A stretch of DNA of 8,827 nucleotides, taken from positions 1-8,827 of the forward strand of contig CACWYF010000036.1 of the NCBI GenBank assembly GCA_902765035.1. Direction: 5' to 3'. The notes beneath the pieces are model-generated. The model worked only from the letters and a program-made list of their open reading frames with translations, did not search any database and was not told the DNA's origin. A program made the position numbers and the translations under genes. The stretch comes from an uncultured Eubacteriales bacterium. GTDB lineage: Bacteria; Bacillota; Clostridia; Peptostreptococcales; Anaerovoracaceae. Positions 1 through 5,382 of the stretch are shown here, piece after piece. Each line of letters starts with the position of its first letter. Position 1 is the stretch's first letter.

Positions 1-4
1 CTGA

Positions 5-20
5 TATCCCTTTCGGGATA
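5..20. other. Short GC-capped hairpin at window edge
   Basis: Six-base arms TATCCC and GGGATA flank a four-base TTTC loop. No T-run follows on the plus strand, so it is not a convincing terminator. It may belong to a leader or gene end lying to the left of the window. Confidence 0.3.
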
Positions 21-27
21 AGGTTTA

Positions 28-57
28 ATAATATAATGTATTTCCTGTTTATATTAT
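28..57. repeat. AT-only inverted repeat
   Basis: Perfect 9-bp arms (ATAATATAA at 28-36 and TTATATTAT at 49-57) are separated by 12 bases. TATAAT hexamers occur on the plus strand at 32-37 and on the minus strand at 58-53, so this stretch can be promoter DNA in either direction. I see no convincing -35 box paired with either hexamer. It directly abuts the operator-like palindrome at 57-84. Confidence 0.35.
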
Positions 58-84
58 AACATATGAGCAAATGTTCATATGTTA
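57..84. promoter_or_regulatory. ArsR/SmtB-like 12-2-12 operator palindrome
   Basis: Two 13-base arms (57-69 and 72-84) around a two-base centre form an inverted repeat with a single mismatched pair (g67 against t74). The core reads ATATGAgCA-AA-TGtTCATAT. ArsR/SmtB-family metal-sensing repressors are known to bind 12-2-12 imperfect palindromes with ATATGA/TCATAT half-sites, and this matches that pattern. No ArsR regulator or metal efflux gene is visible downstream on the plus strand, so the controlled gene probably lies to the left, on the minus strand, or has been lost. The family assignment is inferred from motif shape only. Confidence 0.5.
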
Positions 85-94
85 ATAATCCTCA

Positions 95-115
95 TTTCAC
101 ATCTTTTTCACATCT
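95..115. repeat. Two-copy 11-bp-period tandem repeat
   Basis: TTTCACATCT occurs at 95-104 and again at 106-115, giving an 11-base period, about one helical turn. It lies between the operator-like palindrome and the coding remnant. Two copies are too few to exclude chance in pyrimidine-rich DNA. Confidence 0.4.
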
Positions 116-137
116 ATTAACTCTATCTGTTTCATCC

Positions 138-248
138 TGGACTGATGGTGACTACGACTATGCAGTTCTCGCATACGGTGCAGGAGGGGATACAGATTAC
201 GGTCTGAACGCTGAGGATCTTGCTACAGTTCTTGCAGATATCCAGTAA
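138..248 (+). pseudogene. Orphan 3' coding remnant, unrecognised
   Basis: An open frame runs from about 63 to a TAA at 246-248. Only the last 36 codons, from Trp at 138 (WTDGDYDYAVLAYGAGG, then a segment ending in ADIQ), look like genuine protein in composition and codon use. The first part (63-137) is AT-rich, overlaps the operator-like palindrome and the tandem repeat, and has no ribosome binding site. The simplest reading is the 3' end of a gene whose 5' part has been deleted or displaced. The tail is acidic and rich in Gly, Asp and Tyr. I do not recognise the family. An intact small gene starting at 63 is possible but poorly supported. The terminator 34 bases downstream fits a former gene end. 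Confidence 0.35.
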
Positions 249-281
249 TAATCCGCACGGAAGGTCAGAGTCAAATGTCAT

Positions 282-320
282 AAAAGCCCTGGAATCTCAA
301 TGGTTCCGGGGTTTTTCTTT
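282..320 (+). terminator. Intrinsic terminator after the coding remnant
   Basis: The stem CCCTGGAA (287-294) pairs with TTCCGGGG (304-311) using one G-T pair, across a 9-base loop. It is followed by TTTTTCTTTT. The upstream AAAAG can pair with the T-run, so the stem could also work on the opposite strand. It insulates the cardiolipin synthase gene from whatever lies to the left. Confidence 0.8.
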
Positions 321-354
321 TGCCCGGTCCATATGTACCGCCAATGTTGTTTTG

Positions 355-363
355 TGGTAATAT
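355..363 (+). promoter_or_regulatory. Candidate extended -10 promoter for cls
   Basis: TGGTAATAT (TG at 355-356, hexamer TAATAT at 358-363) fits an extended -10 element. No recognisable -35 box lies 16-18 bases upstream. A start site near 370 would give a leader of roughly 88 bases. It sits between the upstream terminator and the cls start, where a promoter is expected. Confidence 0.35.
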
Positions 364-384
364 AGATGCGAATATGTACCAGCC

Positions 385-425
385 GTACTGGCATGCAGGC
401 TGTTCAGCCGGCAGCAGGACAGTAC
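385..425 (+). other. Structured leader hairpin upstream of cls
   Basis: GTACTG (385-390) and CAGTAC (420-425) are exact complements enclosing a GC-rich interior. The interior can form a smaller GGCT/AGCC stem and contains overlapping CAG/CTG alternatives. The hairpin ends about 20 bases before the cls ribosome binding site. It does not match a riboswitch class that I recognise. Confidence 0.3.
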
Positions 426-457
426 AAATGGCAAACAGATCACATAGGGGTAAAACA

Positions 458-2026
458 ATGGATAATGAAGAAAGAATCGTCAGTCTTGCAAAGCCGGTGA
501 GAAAGGGATTTCTGCGTCTCATCTTCAGCAGGTTTTTCCTGTTTGCGATACTTCTTGTGCTTCAGGTCGCGATCGTGGTAATGGCATATCTGCAGTTCCG
601 CGAAAAGCTTCCTTTCCTGATGAATGTCCAGTGGGCGTTCGCATTTATCATGATAATCCTGCTGTTCAACAGCAGAATGGACTCGTCTGCCAAGCTGACC
701 TGGATGCTGGTCATAGCGATGATACCGATCCCGGGTGCTGTTATGCTGTGGTGGACACAGGCGAATATCGGTCACCGCATGGAGACCGAGATGGTCAGAA
801 GGCAGATAGATAATACCCGGAATATGCTGATCCAGCCTGAAAACGTCATACATGAGATCGAGCACGACGGCTCCGGAACAGACGATATAAGCAAATATCT
901 CAACAACACGGGATGCTTTCCGGTATATGACAAGACCATAGTGACATACTTTCCGCTCGGCGAGGATAAACTGGTGGCAATGCTCGCTGAACTCGAGAAG
1001 GCTGAGAAATACATATTCATGGAGTATTTCATAGTTGAAGAAGGGTACATGTGGGGCCGCATACTCGACGTCCTTACACGCAAGGCAAAGGAAGGCGTGG
1101 AGGTCCGCGTGATGTATGACGGCATGTGCGAGATGTCGACCCTCCCTCCGAATTACTGGAAGCTGCTCGAAGCTGAGGGGATCCACGCCAAGGCATTTTC
1201 ACCTATCAAGCCGATCGTGTCTTCTCACTATAACTACCGCGATCACCGCAAGATACTCGTTATAGACGGAAATGTGGCGTTCAACGGAGGAGTCAATCTG
1301 GCTGATGAATACATTAACCGCATAGTGAGATTCGGCCACTGGAAGGACACGGCCTTAATGATAAAGGGCCCTGCTGCAAGGAGTTTTGCCCTGATGTTCC
1401 TGCAGATGTGGAACATCGGAAACGATAATCCGGACTACGACAAATGGCTGTCGATACCTGCCGTTGAAGAGGACGCGAAGGGATATGTAATGCCTTACTG
1501 CGACAGCCCTCTTGATAACTACAAGGCAGGTGAGGCAGTGTACATGGATATACTGAACCGCGCAACGGATTATGTACATATAATGTCGCCTTATCTTATT
1601 CTTGACGGAGAGCTTGAGACTGCTCTGTGCTATGCTGCTCAGCGCGGTGTAGACGTTAAACTGATACTGCCGGGTATCCCGGACAAGAAGGTCGCTTACT
1701 CGCTCGCCAAGACTCATTACAAAATACTCACTGAGGCAGGCGTAAAGATATATGAGTACACGCCGGGATTCGTACACGCCAAAATGTTTATAAGTGATGA
1801 TATCAAGGCTGTTGTGGGCACCATCAATCTTGACTACAGAAGTCTGTACCACCACTTCGAGTGCGCTACATACCTGTACAGAACAGACTGCATCGCTGAT
1901 ATAGAAAAGGACTTTCTGGAAACTCTTGAAAAGTGCAGAGAAGTCACAGATGACAGCATAAAGAAAGAAAAAATGTCATATAAGGTGGTAGGAGGGATAG
2001 CCAAGATGATATCCCCGCTTATGTAA
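458..2026 (+). CDS. cls: Cardiolipin synthase (phospholipase D superfamily)
   Basis: This membrane enzyme joins two phosphatidylglycerol molecules into cardiolipin and glycerol at the cytoplasmic membrane. The start at 458 is chosen because AGGGG (446-450) lies seven bases upstream; the frame is open back to 320 but has no better start. The 522-residue product fits the usual length of about 480-520. Hydrophobic segments lie near residues 22-46, 55-70 and 81-99, forming the N-terminal PLD-nuclease-N membrane region. Both catalytic HxK(x4)D motifs are intact: H263-K265-D270, followed by NGGVN, and H440-K442-D447, followed by GTINLDYRS. Each half therefore supplies one active-site motif, as in all bacterial Cls enzymes of this type. 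It appears monocistronic: a terminator lies upstream and the next gene has its own promoter. A sister activity in the PLD superfamily is possible, but the membrane N-terminus argues for Cls. Confidence 0.93.
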   Translation: MDNEERIVSLAKPVRKGFLRLIFSRFFLFAILLVLQVAIVVMAYLQFREKLPFLMNVQWAFAFIMIILLFNSRMDSSAKLTWMLVIAMIPIPGAVMLWWTQANIGHRMETEMVRRQIDNTRNMLIQPENVIHEIEHDGSGTDDISKYLNNTGCFPVYDKTIVTYFPLGEDKLVAMLAELEKAEKYIFMEYFIVEEGYMWGRILDVLTRKAKEGVEVRVMYDGMCEMSTLPPNYWKLLEAEGIHAKAFSPIKPIVSSHYNYRDHRKILVIDGNVAFNGGVNLADEYINRIVRFGHWKDTALMIKGPAARSFALMFLQMWNIGNDNPDYDKWLSIPAVEEDAKGYVMPYCDSPLDNYKAGEAVYMDILNRATDYVHIMSPYLILDGELETALCYAAQRGVDVKLILPGIPDKKVAYSLAKTHYKILTEAGVKIYEYTPGFVHAKMFISDDIKAVVGTINLDYRSLYHHFECATYLYRTDCIADIEKDFLETLEKCREVTDDSIKKEKMSYKVVGGIAKMISPLM

Positions 2027-2095
2027 ATCAATATACAGATACGACTCTGCAGATGATCTGAAGATACCCGATGCTGACATTAATACAGCACTTAC

Positions 2096-2139
2096 AAAAA
2101 TACTTCAAATTTTTTAATTAAAAATATTGAAGTATTTTT
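2096..2139. promoter_or_regulatory. 44-bp palindromic operator overlapping the -35 box
   Basis: Two 22-base halves centred between 2117 and 2118 are complementary at 20 of 22 positions; only the pairs 2109/2126 and 2110/2125 fail. The outer arms are 13-bp perfect (AAAAATACTTCAA at 2096-2108, TTGAAGTATTTTT at 2127-2139). The centre is a perfect 14-bp TTTTTAA/TTAAAAA palindrome (2111-2124). The right arm contains the -35 hexamer of the downstream promoter, so a bound protein would block RNA polymerase. The MarR regulator encoded in the same operon is the obvious candidate ligand, as MarR dimers bind palindromes and often autoregulate. Its length could hold two dimers. It might also act as a weak AT-rich terminator for cls. 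Confidence 0.7.
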
Positions 2140-2155
2140 AATTGCGCGTTATACT
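2127..2155 (+). promoter_or_regulatory. Sigma-A-type promoter of the acyl-CoA ligase/MarR operon
   Basis: -35 TTGAAG (2127-2132) and -10 TATACT (2150-2155) are separated by the ideal 17 bases. The start site would be near 2162, leaving a leader of about 33 bases. The AT-rich block just upstream could serve as an UP element. The overlap with the palindrome suggests repression. Confidence 0.7.
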
Positions 2156-2194
2156 ATCTCCCTGTAAGTCTAAGAGAATGAAAGGGACATAGTG

Positions 2195-3955
2195 ATGAGA
2201 AAGAATTTACAGGTAAAACAGCTGAAGCCGGTGTATCCGTCTGAAGAGCACGAGAACGTTCCTGCTCTTCTTGATTATGCAGCAGACGAATACGGGGACA
2301 GTACAGCTTTCATACTGAAAGATAAATCAGCCGGCAGAAAAGGGGAGCCGGTCTACAGGAATATTTCATACAGGGATCTCAGGGATGATGTATGCAGGCT
2401 CGGAACGGGTCTAATGGCAAGCGGGATAAGAAACGCCAGGATAGCGATCATAGGTGAGAACTCATATCACTGGCAGCTGTCGTATCTTGCTGCGATGAGC
2501 GGCCTCGGTATCTGCGTGCCGCTCGACAAGGGCCTGCCTTATACAGAGCTCAAGACATCGATACAGAAGAGCGGAAGCAGCGTCCTGATCTTCGATAAGA
2601 AGCACGCCTCTCTTGCTGACCGTCTGCGTGCTGAAGCAGCGGATCCTATGGCTGCACCTACTGCAGTTTCCACATACGTATGCATGGACGAAGGCACTGA
2701 GTATCTCAGCATAAGGGAACTGCTGATTAAGGGTGAAGAAGAACTCGCGGCAGGAAATAAGGAGTTTAAGAATCTAAGGGTCGACCGTGAGGCTCTGTCC
2801 AACCTCATATTCACTTCCGGCACGACGAGCGCTGCCAAAGCTGTCATGCTGTGCCAGCGCAACATAATGTTCAACGTCTTCAGCCTCAAGCAGGTGGAAG
2901 ACATCAGGTACGGTGATGTAAACATAGCTCTGCTGCCTTATCATCATACATTCGGCGCTACAGGGCAGCTTCTCATGTATGCCTGCGGAGTTACGACGGT
3001 ATTCTGCGACGGACTCAAGTACCTGCAGAAGAACTTTGTTGAATATCATGTATCCGTATTCATAGGAGTGCCTCTCCTGATGGAAGCCATGTACAAAAAG
3101 ATCATGGCCGGCATCAGGAAGAAAGGGAAGGAGAAGACCTTTGAACGCGGCGTAAAGCTCGCAAGGATGCTCAGAAAGGCAAAGATCGATGTAAGGCGTA
3201 AGCTCTTCAAGGACGTGATAGATGAACTGGGCGGCAGCCTCCGCATGGTCGTCAGCGGAGCATCAGCCCTTGATGCGGCTGTCATAAACGGATACCAGGA
3301 TATCGGAATAGAAGTCGTTCAGGGATACGGAATGACTGAGTCCGCTCCTGTAATAGCAGGTGAGAACCTGTTCAACCGTGCTCCGGGCTCCATAGGCCTC
3401 GGATTCCCGGGAATGGAGGTTGAGATCGCAGACCCTGATGAAGAGGGCATCGGAGAGATCATCGTCAGGTCACCGAGCGTTATGATGGGGTACTATCAGG
3501 ATAAGGCCGAGACAGACAAGGTGCTGAAGGACGGATGGCTCCATACAGGAGACCTGGCTTATCTTGACTCAAATGGCTACATCCATATCACCGGAAGATC
3601 CAAGAACGTCATCGTGCTTAAGAACGGCAAGAACGTATATCCTGAAGAGATCGAAACGATCATAGCTGAGCTTCCGTATGTTGAGGAGAATATAGTCTTC
3701 GGTGAGGTCAGACGTGAGGGTGCCGATGACAGGGATGAGGTCCTTGTTGCCAAGATCGTCTACGATAAAGACCTGATGAAGGAGAAATACGGCGCAGAGA
3801 CTGAAGAGCAGATCTACGCGATTGTTGATGCAGATATTGACCGCATCAACAGCAATATGCCAAAATACAAGCATGTACACAGACTGATACTGCAGACCGA
3901 AGAGATGGCCAAGACGACCACCGGCAAGGTCAAGAGGTATGAAGAGAACAAGTAG
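2195..3955 (+). CDS. Long-chain acyl-CoA ligase / AMP-binding enzyme
   Basis: This enzyme of the ANL superfamily probably activates a fatty acid with ATP to an acyl-adenylate and then to acyl-CoA. The ATG at 2195 is preferred over the GTG at 2192 because AGGGA (2183-2187) then has a seven-base spacer; the product is 586 residues. Visible motifs in order: the phosphate-binding A3 loop TSGTTSAAKAV (208-217), QGYGMTES (A5, 376-383), HTGD (A7, 450-453), GRSKNVIVLKNGKNVYPEEIE region (A8, 467-487) and the C-terminal KTTTGK with catalytic Lys578 (A10). The A3 loop departs from the commoner TSGTTGxPKGV in having Ser, Ala and Ala, but keeps the key Thr, Gly and Lys. There is no signal peptide, so it acts at the cytoplasmic membrane face or in the cytosol. 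Length and motifs fit the FadD15/long-chain group; chain-length preference cannot be read. It is followed after 12 bases by a MarR gene, which suggests feedback by acyl ligands. Confidence 0.88.
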   Translation: MRKNLQVKQLKPVYPSEEHENVPALLDYAADEYGDSTAFILKDKSAGRKGEPVYRNISYRDLRDDVCRLGTGLMASGIRNARIAIIGENSYHWQLSYLAAMSGLGICVPLDKGLPYTELKTSIQKSGSSVLIFDKKHASLADRLRAEAADPMAAPTAVSTYVCMDEGTEYLSIRELLIKGEEELAAGNKEFKNLRVDREALSNLIFTSGTTSAAKAVMLCQRNIMFNVFSLKQVEDIRYGDVNIALLPYHHTFGATGQLLMYACGVTTVFCDGLKYLQKNFVEYHVSVFIGVPLLMEAMYKKIMAGIRKKGKEKTFERGVKLARMLRKAKIDVRRKLFKDVIDELGGSLRMVVSGASALDAAVINGYQDIGIEVVQGYGMTESAPVIAGENLFNRAPGSIGLGFPGMEVEIADPDEEGIGEIIVRSPSVMMGYYQDKAETDKVLKDGWLHTGDLAYLDSNGYIHITGRSKNVIVLKNGKNVYPEEIETIIAELPYVEENIVFGEVRREGADDRDEVLVAKIVYDKDLMKEKYGAETEEQIYAIVDADIDRINSNMPKYKHVHRLILQTEEMAKTTTGKVKRYEENK

Positions 3956-3967
3956 CAGGGGCATGTC

Positions 3968-4432
3968 ATGAGAAAGCTGGAACAGCACTTCAATACAATG
4001 TACGATAAATTCAAGCTAATGCTGTATGACCGTGCGCTGAAGGAGCGCGGCCGCAGCATGCCGGGGGACCTGAGCCTTCAGGAGGTGATCTACATGGAGA
4101 TCATCATCGCGCTCGGAGATCCGACAGTGGCTGAATTTTCAAGATATGCCAAGCTTTCCGCCTCCAACACGGCGTACCGTCTTAACAAGCTCGAGGAAAG
4201 GGGCTATATCAGGCGCATCCGTAATGACCGTGATAAAAGAGAATTCCGCGTTGAGGCGACGGACAGATACCGCGAGGAATACGGCGTCATATTCGACTAC
4301 ATCCATCTTGTCTGCGAGAGGATCGAGGAGAGATTCGAACCGGAAGATGTTGATAAGTTCGAAGAGATGCTTGGCATAATAAGTGAAGAGCTTATGCCTG
4401 AAGCTGGAAGGCAGCTCAGGGAGCGCGACTGA
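3968..4432 (+). CDS. MarR-family transcriptional regulator
   Basis: This 154-residue winged-helix DNA-binding protein is probably a dimeric repressor. The HTH spans about residues 53-80 (PTVAEFSRYAKLSASNTAYRL and LEERGYI). The wing carries RNDRDKREFRVEAT (85-98), matching the MarR-type D-x-R-D-x-R wing signature. Long helices at both ends (1-25 and 103-150) would form the dimer interface. The start is supported by AGGGG (3957-3961) with a six-base spacer. Only 12 bases separate it from the acyl-CoA ligase stop, so both are co-transcribed from the promoter at 2127-2155. By analogy with MarR members that control lipid genes, such as FabT, it may sense acyl-CoA or a related product of the ligase and bind the palindrome upstream. 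That link is inferred from context. The ligand pocket cannot be judged by eye. Confidence 0.85.
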   Translation: MRKLEQHFNTMYDKFKLMLYDRALKERGRSMPGDLSLQEVIYMEIIIALGDPTVAEFSRYAKLSASNTAYRLNKLEERGYIRRIRNDRDKREFRVEATDRYREEYGVIFDYIHLVCERIEERFEPEDVDKFEEMLGIISEELMPEAGRQLRERD

Positions 4433-4467
4433 TCAGCATGCCTGAACAGACACATTGATCATCATGC
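4430..4467. repeat. 12-bp direct repeat after the MarR gene
   Basis: TGATCAGCATGC (4430-4441, starting at the stop codon) recurs as TGATCATCATGC (4456-4467) with one mismatch. The second copy runs into the terminator stem. The meaning is unknown and the repeat may be chance. Confidence 0.35.
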
Positions 4468-4517
4468 AGCCGGTGATTATCAGTATTGTTCTGATAATAC
4501 CGGCTGCATTTGATTTC
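4464..4517 (+). terminator. Strong hairpin terminator of the ligase/MarR operon
   Basis: The left arm (4464-4483, ATGCAGCCGGT-g-ATTATCAG) pairs with the right arm (4491-4509, CTGATAAT-ACCGGCTGCAT). This gives a 19-bp stem with a single bulged G and a 7-base loop. The following tract ATTTGATTTC is only moderately T-rich, but stem stability and position make termination likely. The symmetry means it could also act on the other strand. Confidence 0.75.
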
Positions 4518-4535
4518 TGACTGAAAAGGGGAGCA

Positions 4536-4604
4536 ATGAATAAATATAGATGCATGATTGGCGCAGACAACTGCCGGATTATGAGTTATAATAACAGCCT
4601 ATGA
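4536..4604 (+). CDS. Possible 22-codon leader ORF coupled to the DUF218 gene
   Basis: An ATG at 4536 follows AAAGGGG (4525-4531) by four bases. It opens a 22-codon frame whose TGA (4602-4604) overlaps the next gene's ATG in an ATGA arrangement. The peptide begins MNKYRCMIGADNC and contains two cysteines; it resembles nothing I know. Its likeliest role, if real, is to deliver ribosomes to the downstream start, which lacks its own Shine-Dalgarno sequence. The alternative is that it is untranslated, because a good -10 box at 4587-4592 would place the transcript start after it. Confidence 0.4.
   Translation: MNKYRCMIGADNCRIMSYNNSL
4564..4592 (+). promoter_or_regulatory. Promoter abutting the DUF218 start codon
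   Basis: A perfect -10 TATAAT (4587-4592) lies 17 bases after CAGACA (4564-4569), which matches the -35 consensus at four of six positions. The expected start site at about 4598-4601 coincides with the ATG at 4601, predicting a leaderless or nearly leaderless mRNA. Confidence 0.5.
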
Positions 4605-5293
4605 GAAAAGTGGTAACAAAAATGATCGGACTGATATTAATACTTGCGGCGGCTGCCATCGGGGTAAGCGCTTATGTGGCAGCAACAGCAGGCAGGGATA
4701 TAGTACTTACACATGACGGGACGGAGATAGACGCTGATACAATTGAGAGTCTTAAGAGCGTGGATCCGCAGTGTATTCTTGTGCTTGGCTGCTCGGTATG
4801 GGCAGACAACCAGCCGTCACCGATGCTGCAGGACAGACTGGATACTGCGATCGACCTGTATAAAAAGGGAGCTGCACCCAAGCTGCTTCTGAGCGGAGAC
4901 AACAGCGTGCCTGAATACAGCGAGCCTGACTGCATGTATCAGTACGCCCTGAGCCGCGGCGTCCGGGATGAGGATATATTCCTGGATTTTGCCGGATTCT
5001 CCACATATGACTCGGTATACAGGGCCAGGGACGTATTCTGCGCTGACCGCATGATAATAGTGACCCAGAAGTATCATCTGTTCAGGGCTCTTAAGATAGC
5101 AGATGCTCTGGGAGTTGAGGCAAAAGGAGTCTCATCCGATCAGAGACAGTATACCGGAAGATACTACAGGGAGTTCCGCGAGGTGCTCGCACGTGACAAG
5201 GACTTTATCAAATGCATCTTCAGGCCTGAACCTGTATTTCTGGGAGAGAAGATCCCGGTGGACGGGGACGGAAGAGTCACGCATCTAAACTAG
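4601..5293 (+). CDS. SanA/YdcF-like DUF218 membrane-anchored protein
   Basis: This 230-residue protein of the DUF218 (YdcF/SanA/ElyC) family is anchored by one N-terminal membrane helix (about residues 8-29), with the domain probably outside the membrane. Family hallmarks are present: VLGCSV (61-66), PSPMLQDRLDTAIDLY (72-87), SGDN (98-101), YSEPDCM (106-112), DFAGFSTYDS (129-138) and VTQKYHLFRAL (154-164). Members such as E. coli SanA and ElyC are linked to envelope barrier or cell-wall precursor functions, but the chemical activity is not settled. The start at 4601 gives a sensible membrane anchor but has no ribosome binding site; a start at Met8 (4622) would trim the charged head. It is preceded by a terminator and followed by a separate promoter, so it is probably expressed on its own. 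The family call is secure, the function open. Confidence 0.85.
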   Translation: MRKVVTKMIGLILILAAAAIGVSAYVAATAGRDIVLTHDGTEIDADTIESLKSVDPQCILVLGCSVWADNQPSPMLQDRLDTAIDLYKKGAAPKLLLSGDNSVPEYSEPDCMYQYALSRGVRDEDIFLDFAGFSTYDSVYRARDVFCADRMIIVTQKYHLFRALKIADALGVEAKGVSSDQRQYTGRYYREFREVLARDKDFIKCIFRPEPVFLGEKIPVDGDGRVTHLN

Positions 5294-5297
5294 AAGC

Positions 5298-5326
5298 TTG
5301 CAAATAAGCCGTGTGCATTTTATGAT
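5298..5326 (+). promoter_or_regulatory. Promoter of the AAA+ ATPase/beta-mannosidase unit
   Basis: -35 TTGCAA (5298-5303) and -10 TATGAT (5321-5326) are separated by exactly 17 bases. Start would be near 5333, giving a leader of about 50 bases. It begins five bases after the DUF218 stop. No terminator is visible between, so read-through from upstream is also possible. Confidence 0.55.
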
Positions 5327-5335
5327 TATGGACAG

Positions 5336-5349
5336 GGGTCAGATGACCC
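5336..5349 (+). other. Small hairpin at the predicted 5' end of the AAA+ mRNA
   Basis: GGGTC (5336-5340) pairs with GACCC (5345-5349) around AGAT. At a predicted start of about 5333 it would cap the transcript's 5' end, a position known to protect mRNAs from decay. No T-run follows, so it is not a terminator. Confidence 0.35.
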
Positions 5350-5382
5350 GCAATTAATCCTCAGGGGAAAGGATCAGCTGAT

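Noticed and set aside
320..457. Upstream extension of the cls frame by 46 codons from a TTG at 320
   Set aside because: It would begin inside the terminator T-run, lacks a ribosome binding site and precedes the normal Cls N-terminus. The ATG at 458 has AGGGG at the right distance.
440..1186. 248-codon open frame on the minus strand opposite cls
   Set aside because: It lies wholly antisense to a gene with intact catalytic motifs, and its His/Cys/Tyr-rich product resembles no domain. It is a codon-bias shadow.
1355..1855. 166-codon minus-strand frame inside cls
   Set aside because: Antisense to the second HKD half of Cls, with no ribosome binding site or recognisable domain.
2096..2145. The 44-bp palindrome as an ordinary intrinsic terminator for cls
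   Set aside because: The stem is almost entirely A-T with just two G-C pairs, and a promoter -35 box lies inside it. Operator use fits better, though weak termination cannot be excluded.
2192..2194. GTG start for the acyl-CoA ligase
   Set aside because: It is only four bases after the AGGGA site; the ATG three bases later has better spacing and codon.
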